Assembly (NCBI GenBank): GCA_009859145.1
Contig: VRVR01000002.1
Location: forward strand, 372,001-436,000
DNA from: Andalucia godoyi
Lineage: Eukaryota; Discoba; Jakobea; Jakobida; Andaluciidae
Reading direction: 5' to 3'
DNA: 64,000 nt
The translations under genes and the position numbers were made by a program. Under the pieces are notes generated by a model. That model saw nothing but the letters and a program-made list of their open reading frames with translations. It searched no databases and was not told where the DNA came from. Of the stretch, positions 39,978 to 49,045 are shown one piece after another; position 1 is the first letter of the stretch, and every line of letters begins with the position of its first letter.

Positions 39978-40431
39978 TTAGATGTTCAGCTTGGTTCGTC
40001 GCCAGTTGCGTCGCTTTGCATTGTAGCTGTACGAGAGAAAGAAAAAGAAGGGGAAAAGCGTGTTAGAAACCCGATTTCGGAGAACAGAAAAAAAGGAAAA
40101 GGGAAGAAAAAAAAATAGATCAACGAACAACCGATCGAGACTCGCATGGTGTCAACAATCGCAATGTAGAATATCTGCGAAAAGCAGCACAGTTGTTTCG
40201 CGTAATCCACTGCCTTCATGAAATTCAAGATAAACCACGAAAAGCCGGAACAGAGTGTTCGAAAGAGAAAGAATGAAAAGAAAGGGAGAGAGAGAGAGAG
40301 AGAGAGAGACGAGGAATGACATACCGGATGGTGTTGTCCGTACGAAGGCGGATCCAATAAGGAAGAGGACGGTTCTGGCGGGCCTTCTTGGCGAGCTTGG
40401 TCTTGATCTTGAATGACTTGATCGACGGCAT
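39978..40431 (-). CDS. RPL39: Ribosomal protein eL39, one intron
   Basis: A 51-residue component of the large cytosolic subunit lining the exit tunnel. Exon 1 is 40431-40325 and exon 2 is 40026-39978, with a 298-base intron (GTATGT...CGTACAG) splitting the Arg codon of TDNTIR/YNAKRR. The joined protein begins [16 protein letters not shown] and ends NWRRTKLNI, the family sequence end to end and exactly the usual length. The intron has a CTAAC branch-point-like string about 40 bases before its end and a CT repeat near its 5' end. The gene is head to head with eS30, sharing a promoter with telobox-like motifs. Confidence 0.96.
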
Positions 40432-40955
40432 GTCTGATAGTATGGCAGATAACACAAGCAAACAGAAGGAGAGAAAGGAACAGAGTGGAAAAAGAATCAC
40501 AAACAAGCACTCAGAGAGAGAGAGAGAGGAAAAGTTTTGGAAAAAAGTAGGGGCCAATTGGGGAAATGGTAACCCTAGATCGTAGCAACAAGCACAGGGG
40601 AAAAAGAAAGGGTGCCTCTTGAAGGGAAAAATAAAAAAAACAACAGCAGTGCACCAGAAACCCTAACGACTGAAGATCCGGCAAGTTGTGTGTTTGGACA
40701 AAATTTCATTATGCAAACAACCGACTTTGTTTACGGAGCATTGTCTATCGTGCTAACCCTACCTTCCGGCCCAGGCTTCTGTGAAGATCCAATTGTTTCA
40801 ATTGGGATCACGTTTTGCAAACAACCCTACCCATTTAGCAATTGTCTGATTGCTCAATTCTCCTTGAATGGAATTGTTCTTTCGGTTTTCTTTCCCTTTT
40901 CTCGTTTCGTTCCTTCTCTCTTCTTTGCTTGTCGGATATTTCCATATAATTAAGC
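40432..40955. promoter_or_regulatory. Bidirectional ribosomal-protein promoter with telobox-like motifs
   Basis: 524 bases between the start codons of eL39 and eS30. It holds four ACCCTA motifs in the same orientation: AACCCTAG at 40571-40578, a full AAACCCTAA telobox at 40658-40666, AACCCTACC at 40755-40763 and AACCCTAC at 40823-40830. Teloboxes are an established promoter element of plant ribosomal protein genes, and telomere-repeat factors play a similar role in yeasts. A TATTTCCATATAAT stretch lies shortly before the eS30 ATG. Confidence 0.6.
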
Positions 40956-41147
40956 ATGGGTAAGGTTCACGGCTCTCTCGCTCGTGCCGGTAAGGTTCGC
41001 GGCCAAACTCCCAAGGTTGAAAAGGCCGAGAAGCACCGTTCCGCCACTGGACGTGCCAAGAAGCGTCTCGCCTACAATCGCCGTTTCACCAACGTCGTCA
41101 TCGGACCCGGAGGAAAGAAGCGCGGCATGAACCCTCAGTCCGTCTAA
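40956..41147 (+). CDS. RPS30: Ribosomal protein eS30
   Basis: A 63-residue small-subunit protein without a ubiquitin-like (FAU) fusion, as in yeasts and plants. It starts [20 protein letters not shown], the hallmark of eS30, continues [13 protein letters not shown] and ends [12 protein letters not shown]. No intron is present. Head to head with eL39, a pairing that could co-regulate both subunits. Confidence 0.96.
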   Translation: MGKVHGSLARAGKVRGQTPKVEKAEKHRSATGRAKKRLAYNRRFTNVVIGPGGKKRGMNPQSV

Positions 41148-41531
41148 ATGCGAAATGAAGAGAAATGAGGCTGATATTTCACAGAAAGAAGAAACAAGTA
41201 GCTCTATTTTTCCCCATCTCCTCCATGCCTAACGGAGAAGCTTGATGGATGTTTTCCCCTTTTCGCTGATAATGTCTGTTGCGTTTTTTCTCCCAAAGTA
41301 TGGTGGATGTGTTTAGAAAGTGTATTCCATTTTATAACTAGCCCTTATTAATTCATTTAATCCATTTCCTTTGTGCATCTACTCGCATCCTCTACACTAC
41401 CACACCGGAATGCATGCCCTGACGCACACGCACACGCACACGCACAAAACAGGGCGGTCTTATGTACCATGATTTTTATCATTCTTCCAACCATCGTCAC
41501 ACAAACCCCTTGGAGGGGGGGGGGGGGGTCC
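41148..41531. other. Intergenic between convergent eS30 and RRP9 genes
   Basis: 384 bases of 3' flank. Contains a CACACG repeat near 41425-41445 and a G run of 14 at about 41515-41528 adjacent to the RRP9 stop. No gene is seen. Confidence 0.5.
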
Positions 41532-43313
41532 CTACTCGTCATCTGAATTGGAATCGTCGAGCTTGACGAGAGGCACCAGAGCGATGCCGGCCTTTGCACG
41601 TTTGCACACTTCCCATCTTCCCAGCCGGTGCTCTTTGCCAGTAGCAGCGACCGCAAACCTTCCATCCCTGGCAAAAGCGATTGAATTGATCCATCCGTCG
41701 ACTGCAATGCGATGCACGTCCTGGACAATGCGGTCCTTCTGCGCATCGACTCGATGGAAACGCAGCCAGCCGTCATCTGACCCCGTCGCCACCAAATCCG
41801 AACCACGCAAGCACGCGACCGACGCGATCCATCCCTCGTTCCTCTTGTTTTGTTCTCCAAGCTGGCTCTCAAAGTGCACATTCGGGATCGAGTCCAGCGG
41901 TCGGCGCTTGGCAACGGACCACAGCTGCACAGAGCGCGCCTGTCCCGCAGCAACGAACCGCGTCTCGTTGAAGAACGCCAGCGCGTCAATCGATGCCACA
42001 GGTTGTGGTGCATCGAACTGCAGCTGCGTCTCTTCAGCAAGTCTCCACAGCCGCACCGAGGCATCTCCACCGCCCGACAAGCACCTACCATCTCCACTGC
42101 CTGTGCCCCCTCCACCACTGGCATTGCTGTTGAGCACATCGAGCGCGTGAACCCCTGCCGCATGCCCATAGAGCGTCTGCATGTACGCAGCATTCGACAC
42201 GCTCCACACCTTGATGCTGCGATCCAGTGACCCCGAGTACAGATCCGCAGATCCCGGCCGGAACGCCAGAGCGCACACGCCGCCTCGATGCCCACGGAGC
42301 TCACTGACCACCGCCGACGCCGTCGATGAAGTGGATGGCAGACGAGTGTCAACGATGCGAATGACCCCATCGGTCGATCCTACACATACGAGATGGGGCT
42401 CGGTGGGACACACAGCCACACATGTCGCGATGCCAAGCCCTCGAAGGCCGCCAGCCTTACCACTACTCTTATTTTGCATGTTGGCGATGGGAAGAACAAG
42501 TCGCTTGACACCATCGTGGTGCGCCGGCGATGCATCGCGTGAAGCAGAAAAGCGCTCCGAGTCCCAGTGAAGCAACGACCCGTCTTTCCCGACCGAGAAG
42601 AACGACCGCGCATCCTCCGTCAGCGCGACACCGCTGCATGTCGACGTATGACCGCGGCGGAACACCACGTCAGAATCTGCAATCCGCGTCACAGTGTCCG
42701 AGTACAATCGTGTCACCTTGCCTTTGCGCAGCAATATTCTCTCGCGAATCCGTTGCGCTTCTGCATCGCCCCCGTTCACTGCTGAAGTGCCGCTGGTCGC
42801 CGAAAAGAAAATGTCATCCGCCAACTCTCCATCTAAATCTGTCTCGATTCGCACGCGCTGCCGCTGCTGATGCTTATTGTTTTTTCTGCCCTTCCCCATA
42901 TCCACCTCGTCGTCCTCGCCCTCCACTTGGTCTTGTTCTTCCTCGGCGTCGCCATTCTCATGTTGCTGCGGGTGAGAAAAGGACTTTTTGGAGAAGAAAC
43001 GGTCGGACGATGCGAGATACGCTTTTCCGATACGGGCTCTGCGTTCCTTTTCATCTTCCTTGGCATCCACCCCGAGAGCCGATAGCGCGCTCACTGCGTC
43101 ACTCGGCTGTGACCCCTGCTGAGATTGCAGTGCACGATGCTTGAAGCGCTTCGACGCGCCTCCTGCAGACTCGTCATCGGAGCCCAGAATCTCGTCCACC
43201 TTGCTGCGCTTCTTCAATCGCCCATGTCCCTGACTCTGACTATGGCTATGACTTTGATGTGTCGTGCTGTGACTCTTGTGGTGACTGCTACTTTGTCCGC
43301 GCTTTCGCATCAT
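41532..43313 (-). CDS. RRP9: U3 snoRNP WD40 protein RRP9 (U3-55K)
   Basis: Binds the U3 snoRNA B/C motif in the nucleolus and is needed for 18S rRNA processing. The 593-residue product starts with a Ser/His/Lys-rich basic tail (LKKRSKVDEILGSDDES), then the family's helical ARIGKAYLASSDRFF and RIRERILLRKGKVTRL linker. A seven-bladed WD40 propeller runs from RRGHTSTCSGVAL to the C-terminus. Blade ends such as VGKDGSLLHWDSERF, SGSLDRSIKVWSVSN, SGGGDASVRLWRLAE and ATGSDDGWLRFHRVD are visible. The tail is acidic (LDDSNSDDE). Together with IMP3 at 17.4 kb this makes two U3 processome proteins in the window, not adjacent. Confidence 0.9.
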   Translation of the reverse strand: MMRKRGQSSSHHKSHSTTHQSHSHSQSQGHGRLKKRSKVDEILGSDDESAGGASKRFKHRALQSQQGSQPSDAVSALSALGVDAKEDEKERRARIGKAYLASSDRFFSKKSFSHPQQHENGDAEEEQDQVEGEDDEVDMGKGRKNNKHQQRQRVRIETDLDGELADDIFFSATSGTSAVNGGDAEAQRIRERILLRKGKVTRLYSDTVTRIADSDVVFRRGHTSTCSGVALTEDARSFFSVGKDGSLLHWDSERFSASRDASPAHHDGVKRLVLPIANMQNKSSGKAGGLRGLGIATCVAVCPTEPHLVCVGSTDGVIRIVDTRLPSTSSTASAVVSELRGHRGGVCALAFRPGSADLYSGSLDRSIKVWSVSNAAYMQTLYGHAAGVHALDVLNSNASGGGGTGSGDGRCLSGGGDASVRLWRLAEETQLQFDAPQPVASIDALAFFNETRFVAAGQARSVQLWSVAKRRPLDSIPNVHFESQLGEQNKRNEGWIASVACLRGSDLVATGSDDGWLRFHRVDAQKDRIVQDVHRIAVDGWINSIAFARDGRFAVAATGKEHRLGRWEVCKRAKAGIALVPLVKLDDSNSDDE

Positions 43314-43748
43314 CTTTTTCTTTCTATCCGTTCTTCGTCTCCGTCTTTGCCTCTTTTTCTTTTTCTAATCTACAGACAAGCTTGGAACAATGCCCGTTTT
43401 TTTCTTCTATATCTGTGGCTTCCTCTCGTCCTTCTCTTCAATAATACAACCTGATAAAAGAAGCAGAGGGGGAAAAAAAATCATAATACAAAACCAAACA
43501 ACACCCAGCAATATCAAAATGACCAAGCATTCGGATCAGAATGACGATAATAATTGCACCTTTTGACATTTTTCGCACAGGCAATAGCGAAAGTTATGTC
43601 AAATGATAGCATTGTAGCATCACTGTCTCAATTTTTGCCAAGTGTGGGAAAACGAAAGGTGCACTACGACCGGCTGGGCATCCGAAGAAGTGCAAATTGT
43701 GCCTTGATTATGGAGTTTGGAGCTTCTTTGGAAGTTGGCAGTTATTTG

Positions 43749-43782
<34 letters not shown>

Positions 43783-44419
43783 CGCATGCGTGCGGAGAAT
43801 GACAAGTCGAAGAAGTCTGCTGCGATCGGTTTATTCATTTGGAGTAAACAACCAGTTTCAATGTGGTCATTTTGAACAGCCGGTCTATGTATGTAGCCCG
43901 CAGAACCTTCCGATTTCCGACACTGAGTTAAAAAGAGAAAAAAAGGATGACTAATTCTGGGAATGTGACGAGGAGTTACTAAAGTATGTACTGAAGCGTA
44001 TGCGCATTGAGAATTATTTTTTATAGGAGCCGACGCGAGTTGAAACGGGACCTGAGGGGAGCGTGGAATCTGCATACGCAGGACACTACTTCTCCATTGC
44101 ACGCGTCGTTCGGCACGGTTTGCAGAGCCATGAGATGCTTGGTGCAGCTTGGATGGGGTTTGGAGAGGCGATGGAAGGCCAAGCGATGGTTCCGAGTCTC
44201 AGAGACACTGTGGCGCCTTTGACGATCCCACATGTTCCGCCATTCATCTCGCAGATCTTTCCAAGCCGATTTCACACAATTGCGATTTCGCGTATGCAGT
44301 CATTTTTATCCCCGTTGCCCTTTCTTCTCGTTTTATGTTTCCTTGCATTCTCGGGCAAACAAAGGGGGAAAAAACAAAAAAACAACCAGCAAACGCAAGT
44401 TGTAGTATCAGTAACGAGG
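43314..44419. other. Long intergenic region; possible 5' exon of the RCC1 gene
   Basis: 1.1 kb. The left part is the RRP9 leader. A GA repeat is at about 43751-43781. From 44135 an ATG frame runs to the RCC1 gene. A GTATGC at 44292 and TTGTAG ending at 44405 could bound a 114-base intron that keeps the frame. No recognisable domain occurs in this upstream stretch. Confidence 0.4.
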
Positions 44420-45367
44420 ATGTTGCTAACCATAACAAACAATGACCATGACGGAGGCGATGTAGAAAAGGGACGGGCGTACAGCTGTGGAGCGTCAAGC
44501 TTGGAGGGAATGAGTCCGTTGGGCACTGGAAGAGGGAGCCCTGGAGGACCTCTTCTACGTCGGATCTTCCTATCAGGATCTGCGACCCCGGAGTTCCGCT
44601 CGGCTGCGTCAGAAACGTTGGCAGAGGAAGAAGGGGGAAATGAAGAGGAGCGCGTCAAGACGGCTGCTGTCGGATGGGGCCACACGTTGTTGCTGACGAC
44701 GACGGGTCAGCTGTATTCGCACGGCGTGAATCTGGAAGGGCAGCTGTTCCGTCCGCGATGTGCATATGATGCAGTGCCGGGAAAAGTGACGTTGCCGTAC
44801 GGACTGCATGGCGTATCGCACGTGGCATGTGGATTGGACCACTCGCTTGCGGTGTGCAGCATGGACAACAGTTTGTGGGTATGCGGACTGAACACACATG
44901 GTCAGCTGGGACTTGGGCACACGGCACGATCGGAAATGGCGAAGGTCCCGTTTTCATTCAGCGGGAAAATCATCGATGTGGTTGCGGGATGGGAACACTC
45001 GTTCGTGCGCACGGACACAGGCGACATTTATGCGTTTGGATGGAACGATTCGCATCGACTGGGTCTCGGAGAAAGTGGGAATCGAACGGAAGACGCCGCG
45101 GTGAGCGTTCCCGAAAAAGTAGACTTGACAGAGGTAGAAGGGAACGTCGTGAAAATCGCAACAGGAAGGGCACATTCGCTGCTGCTAACGGACCGAGGAA
45201 CTGTGTATGCGTGGGGTCTTGGGAAGGCCGGCCGGCTGGGGACAGGTGAGCTGGGAGTCGTCAGCAGGCCGACGGAAGTATGGACACTCAGCCACCTCAT
45301 TGCAGTCGACATTGCGTGCGGCCTCGACCACTCACTTGTTATTGCCCACGACCGCGATTCTTCGTAA
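44420..45367 (+). CDS. RCC1-repeat protein
   Basis: A 315-residue beta-propeller protein built of RCC1 repeats; members act as Ran GEFs or as adaptors of trafficking, ubiquitin and cilium systems. Clear repeat units: AVGWGHTLLLTTTGQLYSHG, VACGLDHSLAVCSMDNSLWV, VAGWEHSFVRTDTGDIYAFG, IATGRAHSLLLTDRGTVYAW and ACGLDHSLVIAH, with NTHGQLGLGH between blades. This is shorter than true RCC1 (seven blades), so a Ran-GEF role is not assured. The ATG at 44420 sits just before the first blade (GRAYSCGASS). An upstream ATG at 44135 is in frame, with or without an intron, and would add up to 95 residues. Confidence 0.75.
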   Translation: MLLTITNNDHDGGDVEKGRAYSCGASSLEGMSPLGTGRGSPGGPLLRRIFLSGSATPEFRSAASETLAEEEGGNEEERVKTAAVGWGHTLLLTTTGQLYSHGVNLEGQLFRPRCAYDAVPGKVTLPYGLHGVSHVACGLDHSLAVCSMDNSLWVCGLNTHGQLGLGHTARSEMAKVPFSFSGKIIDVVAGWEHSFVRTDTGDIYAFGWNDSHRLGLGESGNRTEDAAVSVPEKVDLTEVEGNVVKIATGRAHSLLLTDRGTVYAWGLGKAGRLGTGELGVVSRPTEVWTLSHLIAVDIACGLDHSLVIAHDRDSS

Positions 45368-45466
45368 ACATTATGTTACAATGGAGCAACAAACACCGCT
45401 TTCCCCCCATAGATCGATTGGCTCTCTCGATCGCATAGCAACAACAGAATGCGGCCTTGTCAGATA

Positions 45467-47014
45467 TCATCGATGGACAGCTATGATGGTACCGAGGACG
45501 AGCATCGCTGAAGCCGTGTTGATGCGCAGTGGCTTGACGGCAGGTGCAACAGAAAAAGTATGAGGAGGAGGGTTAGAGCAGCTCAGGAATGAAGCATTGG
45601 TGAAGGCAGCCCAGCGCTCGAGAAACTGGAACCGAGTGTTGCACTCTGATATCCGAGCATCGGCCTCGGAAAGGGGACGAAAGTGTCGTGGTTGATGGAG
45701 GAGATGCTGGGAGAGCGCGTTTCGAGAATCCACCAGAGACACACGCAGAGCTCGGAGACGCGATGCCACCAAAACCACTCGGGTTTCGATTTGCATCGCA
45801 CACTCGGGCCATGGAAGTCGACTCAGCGGTGCTGCAAGAAAGGTTGAAAATGCAAGAAAGCGATCGTCGAGGAATCCAAACTCGTCCGAGTCCAGAATGA
45901 TAACCAGCACATCCAGCGGAAAGAACCACTGCAATCTCGCACCGGTTTCCGGCCGCTGAGAGGCCACCACGCTGTGCGGTGGTGGCGATAGACACTGAAA
46001 CGGATCGGGGGCAGAGGACCGTAGAGCAGAACGGATGCACTGACGCGATCGAAGGATGCATCGTGCACCCCACTTCTTCACAAGCGCAGCTGCACGTGGA
46101 CCGACCGTGAACAACGCCAGAAGATATGCCATCCCAATGGACAGCAATTGCAACGGATGCGCTTGCTCGTGCTCATGATCTTGCTCATGCACCGGATATC
46201 TTGATTGCTGTGGGCGTTGGTGGAAAGGTCCGACAAGGGACAGAAGCAAGGGAGAGTTGACAAATTCGTGCAGGACGCACGACGCAAGGACCGAAGAAAA
46301 GGGGTGCGAACGCGAAACCAGAGCCTGTGCGCACGTAGAAATTGAGTCATACTCAGCCTTGCAAAAGGCGCTCAGTGGTCGCCGAGACTGAAACCACGCC
46401 GAATACATGATTCTGAGGTCCGGATGGGTAAGCCATCGGTCCGTGTTCACGGACACGAGCAATCGGTCGAGAGCAGAAAGTGCGTTGGACGAAGGAAACG
46501 CAAGGTACGAAGCACTAGACACCAATGTCTGACGCACACGATCGGGCCACAGCGAATGCAACGGAGCTATAGCGCGACTGGTGGAGCCGTCGGGGCGGTG
46601 TTGTTGTTGCTGCTCCAAGCTGCGTAGCCGGTGTTCCATCGAGATGAGTCCCAGGTGGCAGAGCGAATGCTGGGCACTTACGAACCACGGCCGATACGTG
46701 TGGAATCGGAAGCGGGCGACAAGAATGTGATGAGATACAGGCGAATCAATCTTGCAATTCACGCAGTCGGAAACACACAATCTGTACAAAGCTTGTGTTA
46801 GAAATGCAAACTGCTCGGGAAACAAGGGCTGCAAGCGGCTCCATTGCAACAGGAGGGAAACACAGGTGGACAAAAACGGCCCGGTTTCGCGCTCGCTCGC
46901 AAACAATATGGAATCATTCAGGTTGGCTTCATGCAGTCCAGCAATCCATGATTGGACCGCAGCGTGGAATCGATCGGTTCGTTGATACAACTCTAGGATT
47001 CCAGTACGCATCAT
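45467..47014 (-). CDS. Protein of unknown function
   Basis: A 515-residue protein that I do not recognise. It appears globular and mostly helical: TDRFHAAVQSWIAGLHEANL, EQFAFLTQALYRLCVSDCVN, SFLDRLLV-like segments and a hydrophobic strand FFPLDVLVIILDSDEFGF. His/Glu-rich and Gln runs interrupt it (HEQDHEHEQAHP, LEQQQQH). The frame continues upstream to a GTG through a Lys/His repeat and a hydrophobic stretch that look like leader, so the ATG pair at 47014/47011 was used. The C-terminus ends only about 100 bases from the convergent RCC1 gene. The plus-strand overlap has no alternative gene. Confidence 0.55.
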   Translation of the reverse strand: MMRTGILELYQRTDRFHAAVQSWIAGLHEANLNDSILFASERETGPFLSTCVSLLLQWSRLQPLFPEQFAFLTQALYRLCVSDCVNCKIDSPVSHHILVARFRFHTYRPWFVSAQHSLCHLGLISMEHRLRSLEQQQQHRPDGSTSRAIAPLHSLWPDRVRQTLVSSASYLAFPSSNALSALDRLLVSVNTDRWLTHPDLRIMYSAWFQSRRPLSAFCKAEYDSISTCAQALVSRSHPFSSVLASCVLHEFVNSPLLLSLVGPFHQRPQQSRYPVHEQDHEHEQAHPLQLLSIGMAYLLALFTVGPRAAALVKKWGARCILRSRQCIRSALRSSAPDPFQCLSPPPHSVVASQRPETGARLQWFFPLDVLVIILDSDEFGFLDDRFLAFSTFLAAPLSRLPWPECAMQIETRVVLVASRLRALRVSLVDSRNALSQHLLHQPRHFRPLSEADARISECNTRFQFLERWAAFTNASFLSCSNPPPHTFSVAPAVKPLRINTASAMLVLGTIIAVHR

Positions 47015-47541
47015 CACCACCACCACGAAGTACACGAACCACAAGACGAAACCAACAAGCGCATTTGTATTTCTTCTTTCTTTCTTTCTTTTCGTTTCGT
47101 TTCGTTCTTCCGTCTTTTCCCTCTTCTGCTTCTTGTGTTTGTGCTTGTGTTTGTGCTTGTGCTTTTTCACTTACACACGCAGATCGTTCAACACGACTTG
47201 GAGAATGATCATAAACAAATGACATATTTAGAGAATGCTGGGAAAAGAAAAACTGTACTTCTCAGCTTTCTCTATCTCCGTCGTTCGATTGTTCGTCTAG
47301 TCTTTGTCAATTTCCACCTTTTTGTTTTGTCTCATTATCTATTTATTTATTTAATTTATTATTATCATTATTTTCAAGAAAAAGTCATCTCGTTTGTTGG
47401 GTTTAGTGGTGGTGCAGTGAGCCAAGAGAGCGGAGAGGGGTTGTTTGTCCAGTTTTATTCCTTCACCGTACTTGCACGCACCCACATAGACATACATACA
47501 CACAAAAGGAATCAGATTTTTTTTTGGGCGTTATTGGGCAA
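47015..47541. other. Divergent promoter region
   Basis: 527 bases between the unknown gene (minus) and the ZNF277 gene (plus), with TTCTTT and GTGCTTGTGTTT repeats on the plus strand and an AT-rich block at 47338-47376. No gene is seen. Confidence 0.5.
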
Positions 47542-48894
47542 ATGACGGTGGACTACAAGAATCTGCTAGCCGATGGAGCGCTTTCTGCCGAGGCAAAGTC
47601 GAGACTGTACAGTTCACACGAGCTGTTCCCGCTTGTGCTTACTGGGTTTACGTGCCCACTGTGCAAGGATTGCGATTGCACATCGACGATGTATGAAGCG
47701 GTGGCGATCGCACAGCATTTGGAATCAGTTCATCAAATGACGGTTCATCGGCCTAAAACGATTGCCAACTGGGAGGATTACGTGTGCTGGAGGACGTCTT
47801 CCGGTGCGCAGAGTTCGGAGCAGTCAGATGCGCAGTTTAGGGTGCAAATGGTGCAGCGACGACTGGACTTTCTGACGGATCTGCAAGTTCAGCAGCGACA
47901 GGAAAGCCGGTACTGGCGGAACTGTCTGTTCTGCCGCAAGCTGATCACGGGTCGACGTTCCGATCTGTTCGACCACATGCATTCTGAACACAGCTTGCAC
48001 TCTGGCCATCCGGACAACTTTGTTCTGGTCGACTGGTTCTTGGATGCGTTGCAAGACCGACTGGAAAAGCTGTGCTGTCCGTACTGCGAAAAGGAATTCC
48101 CAGACAGAAAAACACTGCAGTTGCACATTCGAAAGAAGAAACATGCGAATGTGCATCCGAAGTGCAGGGTGTTTGACAAGTTCTACATGAGATCCTATGT
48201 GCTCAAGGATTCCACGGAATCCTTCTCATCTTCCTCCTCCGGCTCTTCTTCTTCTTCTTGCTCTACTTCATTTGTGTCTACGTCGCTGTCATCAGCATCG
48301 TCCAGGCATGAGCAAAGGAAACACGCCGTCGTTGAGCCTGGTTGCAGTGACCCTGCAAATTCTCTTCAAAACAGCAGTGGCCAAGGCAGCTACCGGCACA
48401 AGAAGAGCCATGATGATAGTGATGAAGGCAGCGAGGTTGATGGCGGCAACTATGATGATGATGACGATGACGATGACGGAGGAGAAGATGGAGACGATGG
48501 AGACGATGCGGAGGACTTTATTGATGAATGGGAGGAGGATGCGTTTGCAGGGCCTGTAGACTGCTGCTTCTGCGGACAGTCGTTGACATCTGTAATCGAC
48601 TGCGAGGATCATGTCCGGACGGTTCACAAGATTCGAGAGTTTTGCGAATCCAGCGGCTTTGATGAATATGCGGCAATCAAGCTGATCAACTATTGCAGGC
48701 TACGACTTCGAGGCGCGGATGTAAAGAACGTCATCTGCAAAACAGAACTGAACCTGGTTGACTTGCCCCAGGACGAATGGGACAATGTCCAGTATCTGCT
48801 TCCTGTGCAGGACTCTGACCCGCTTCTTATGATTTGCTGGTTGCCTTCCAACGACGACGACGACCAGCGCTGCGATTGCGTACACCCCGAGTGA
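47542..48894 (+). CDS. ZNF277: C2H2 zinc-finger protein ZNF277
   Basis: A 450-residue C2H2 protein of the ZNF277 family; the human protein binds ribosomal protein uS5 and has been linked to Polycomb. The ordered series of fingers is seen. TCPLCKDCDC...HLESVH comes first, then NCLFCRKLITGRRSDLFDHM, LCCPYCEKEFPDRKTLQLHI ending with RKKKHANVHPK, and a final DCCFCGQSLTSVIDCEDHVR finger. The motif GHPDNFVLVDWFLDALQDRL between fingers is specific to the family. A Ser run and a long Asp/Glu block (about 305-340) separate the last finger from the rest. The ATG at 47542 follows a TTG-opened frame. Confidence 0.87.
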   Translation: MTVDYKNLLADGALSAEAKSRLYSSHELFPLVLTGFTCPLCKDCDCTSTMYEAVAIAQHLESVHQMTVHRPKTIANWEDYVCWRTSSGAQSSEQSDAQFRVQMVQRRLDFLTDLQVQQRQESRYWRNCLFCRKLITGRRSDLFDHMHSEHSLHSGHPDNFVLVDWFLDALQDRLEKLCCPYCEKEFPDRKTLQLHIRKKKHANVHPKCRVFDKFYMRSYVLKDSTESFSSSSSGSSSSSCSTSFVSTSLSSASSRHEQRKHAVVEPGCSDPANSLQNSSGQGSYRHKKSHDDSDEGSEVDGGNYDDDDDDDDGGEDGDDGDDAEDFIDEWEEDAFAGPVDCCFCGQSLTSVIDCEDHVRTVHKIREFCESSGFDEYAAIKLINYCRLRLRGADVKNVICKTELNLVDLPQDEWDNVQYLLPVQDSDPLLMICWLPSNDDDDQRCDCVHPE

Positions 48895-49045
48895 ACCGTG
48901 CGCTGTGTGGCATGCACAAAAAAAGGGGGACGCAAATCCGAGCCTCTTTCACGTTCGCTTCCATGATATTGTTTCTGCAGTACCGGTAGGTGACATGTGC
49001 AGAAGGGGGAGAAGAAAAAAAAAAACTTTGATCATTTTTTACAGA

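Noticed and set aside
41357-42370. 337-codon minus-strand frame overlapping RRP9
   Set aside because: Arg/Ser-rich out-of-frame reading of the RRP9 WD40 region.
43554-43802. 82-codon plus-strand frame LTFFAQAIAKVMSND...
   Set aside because: Runs into a GA microsatellite, no domain, no splice partner could be shown.
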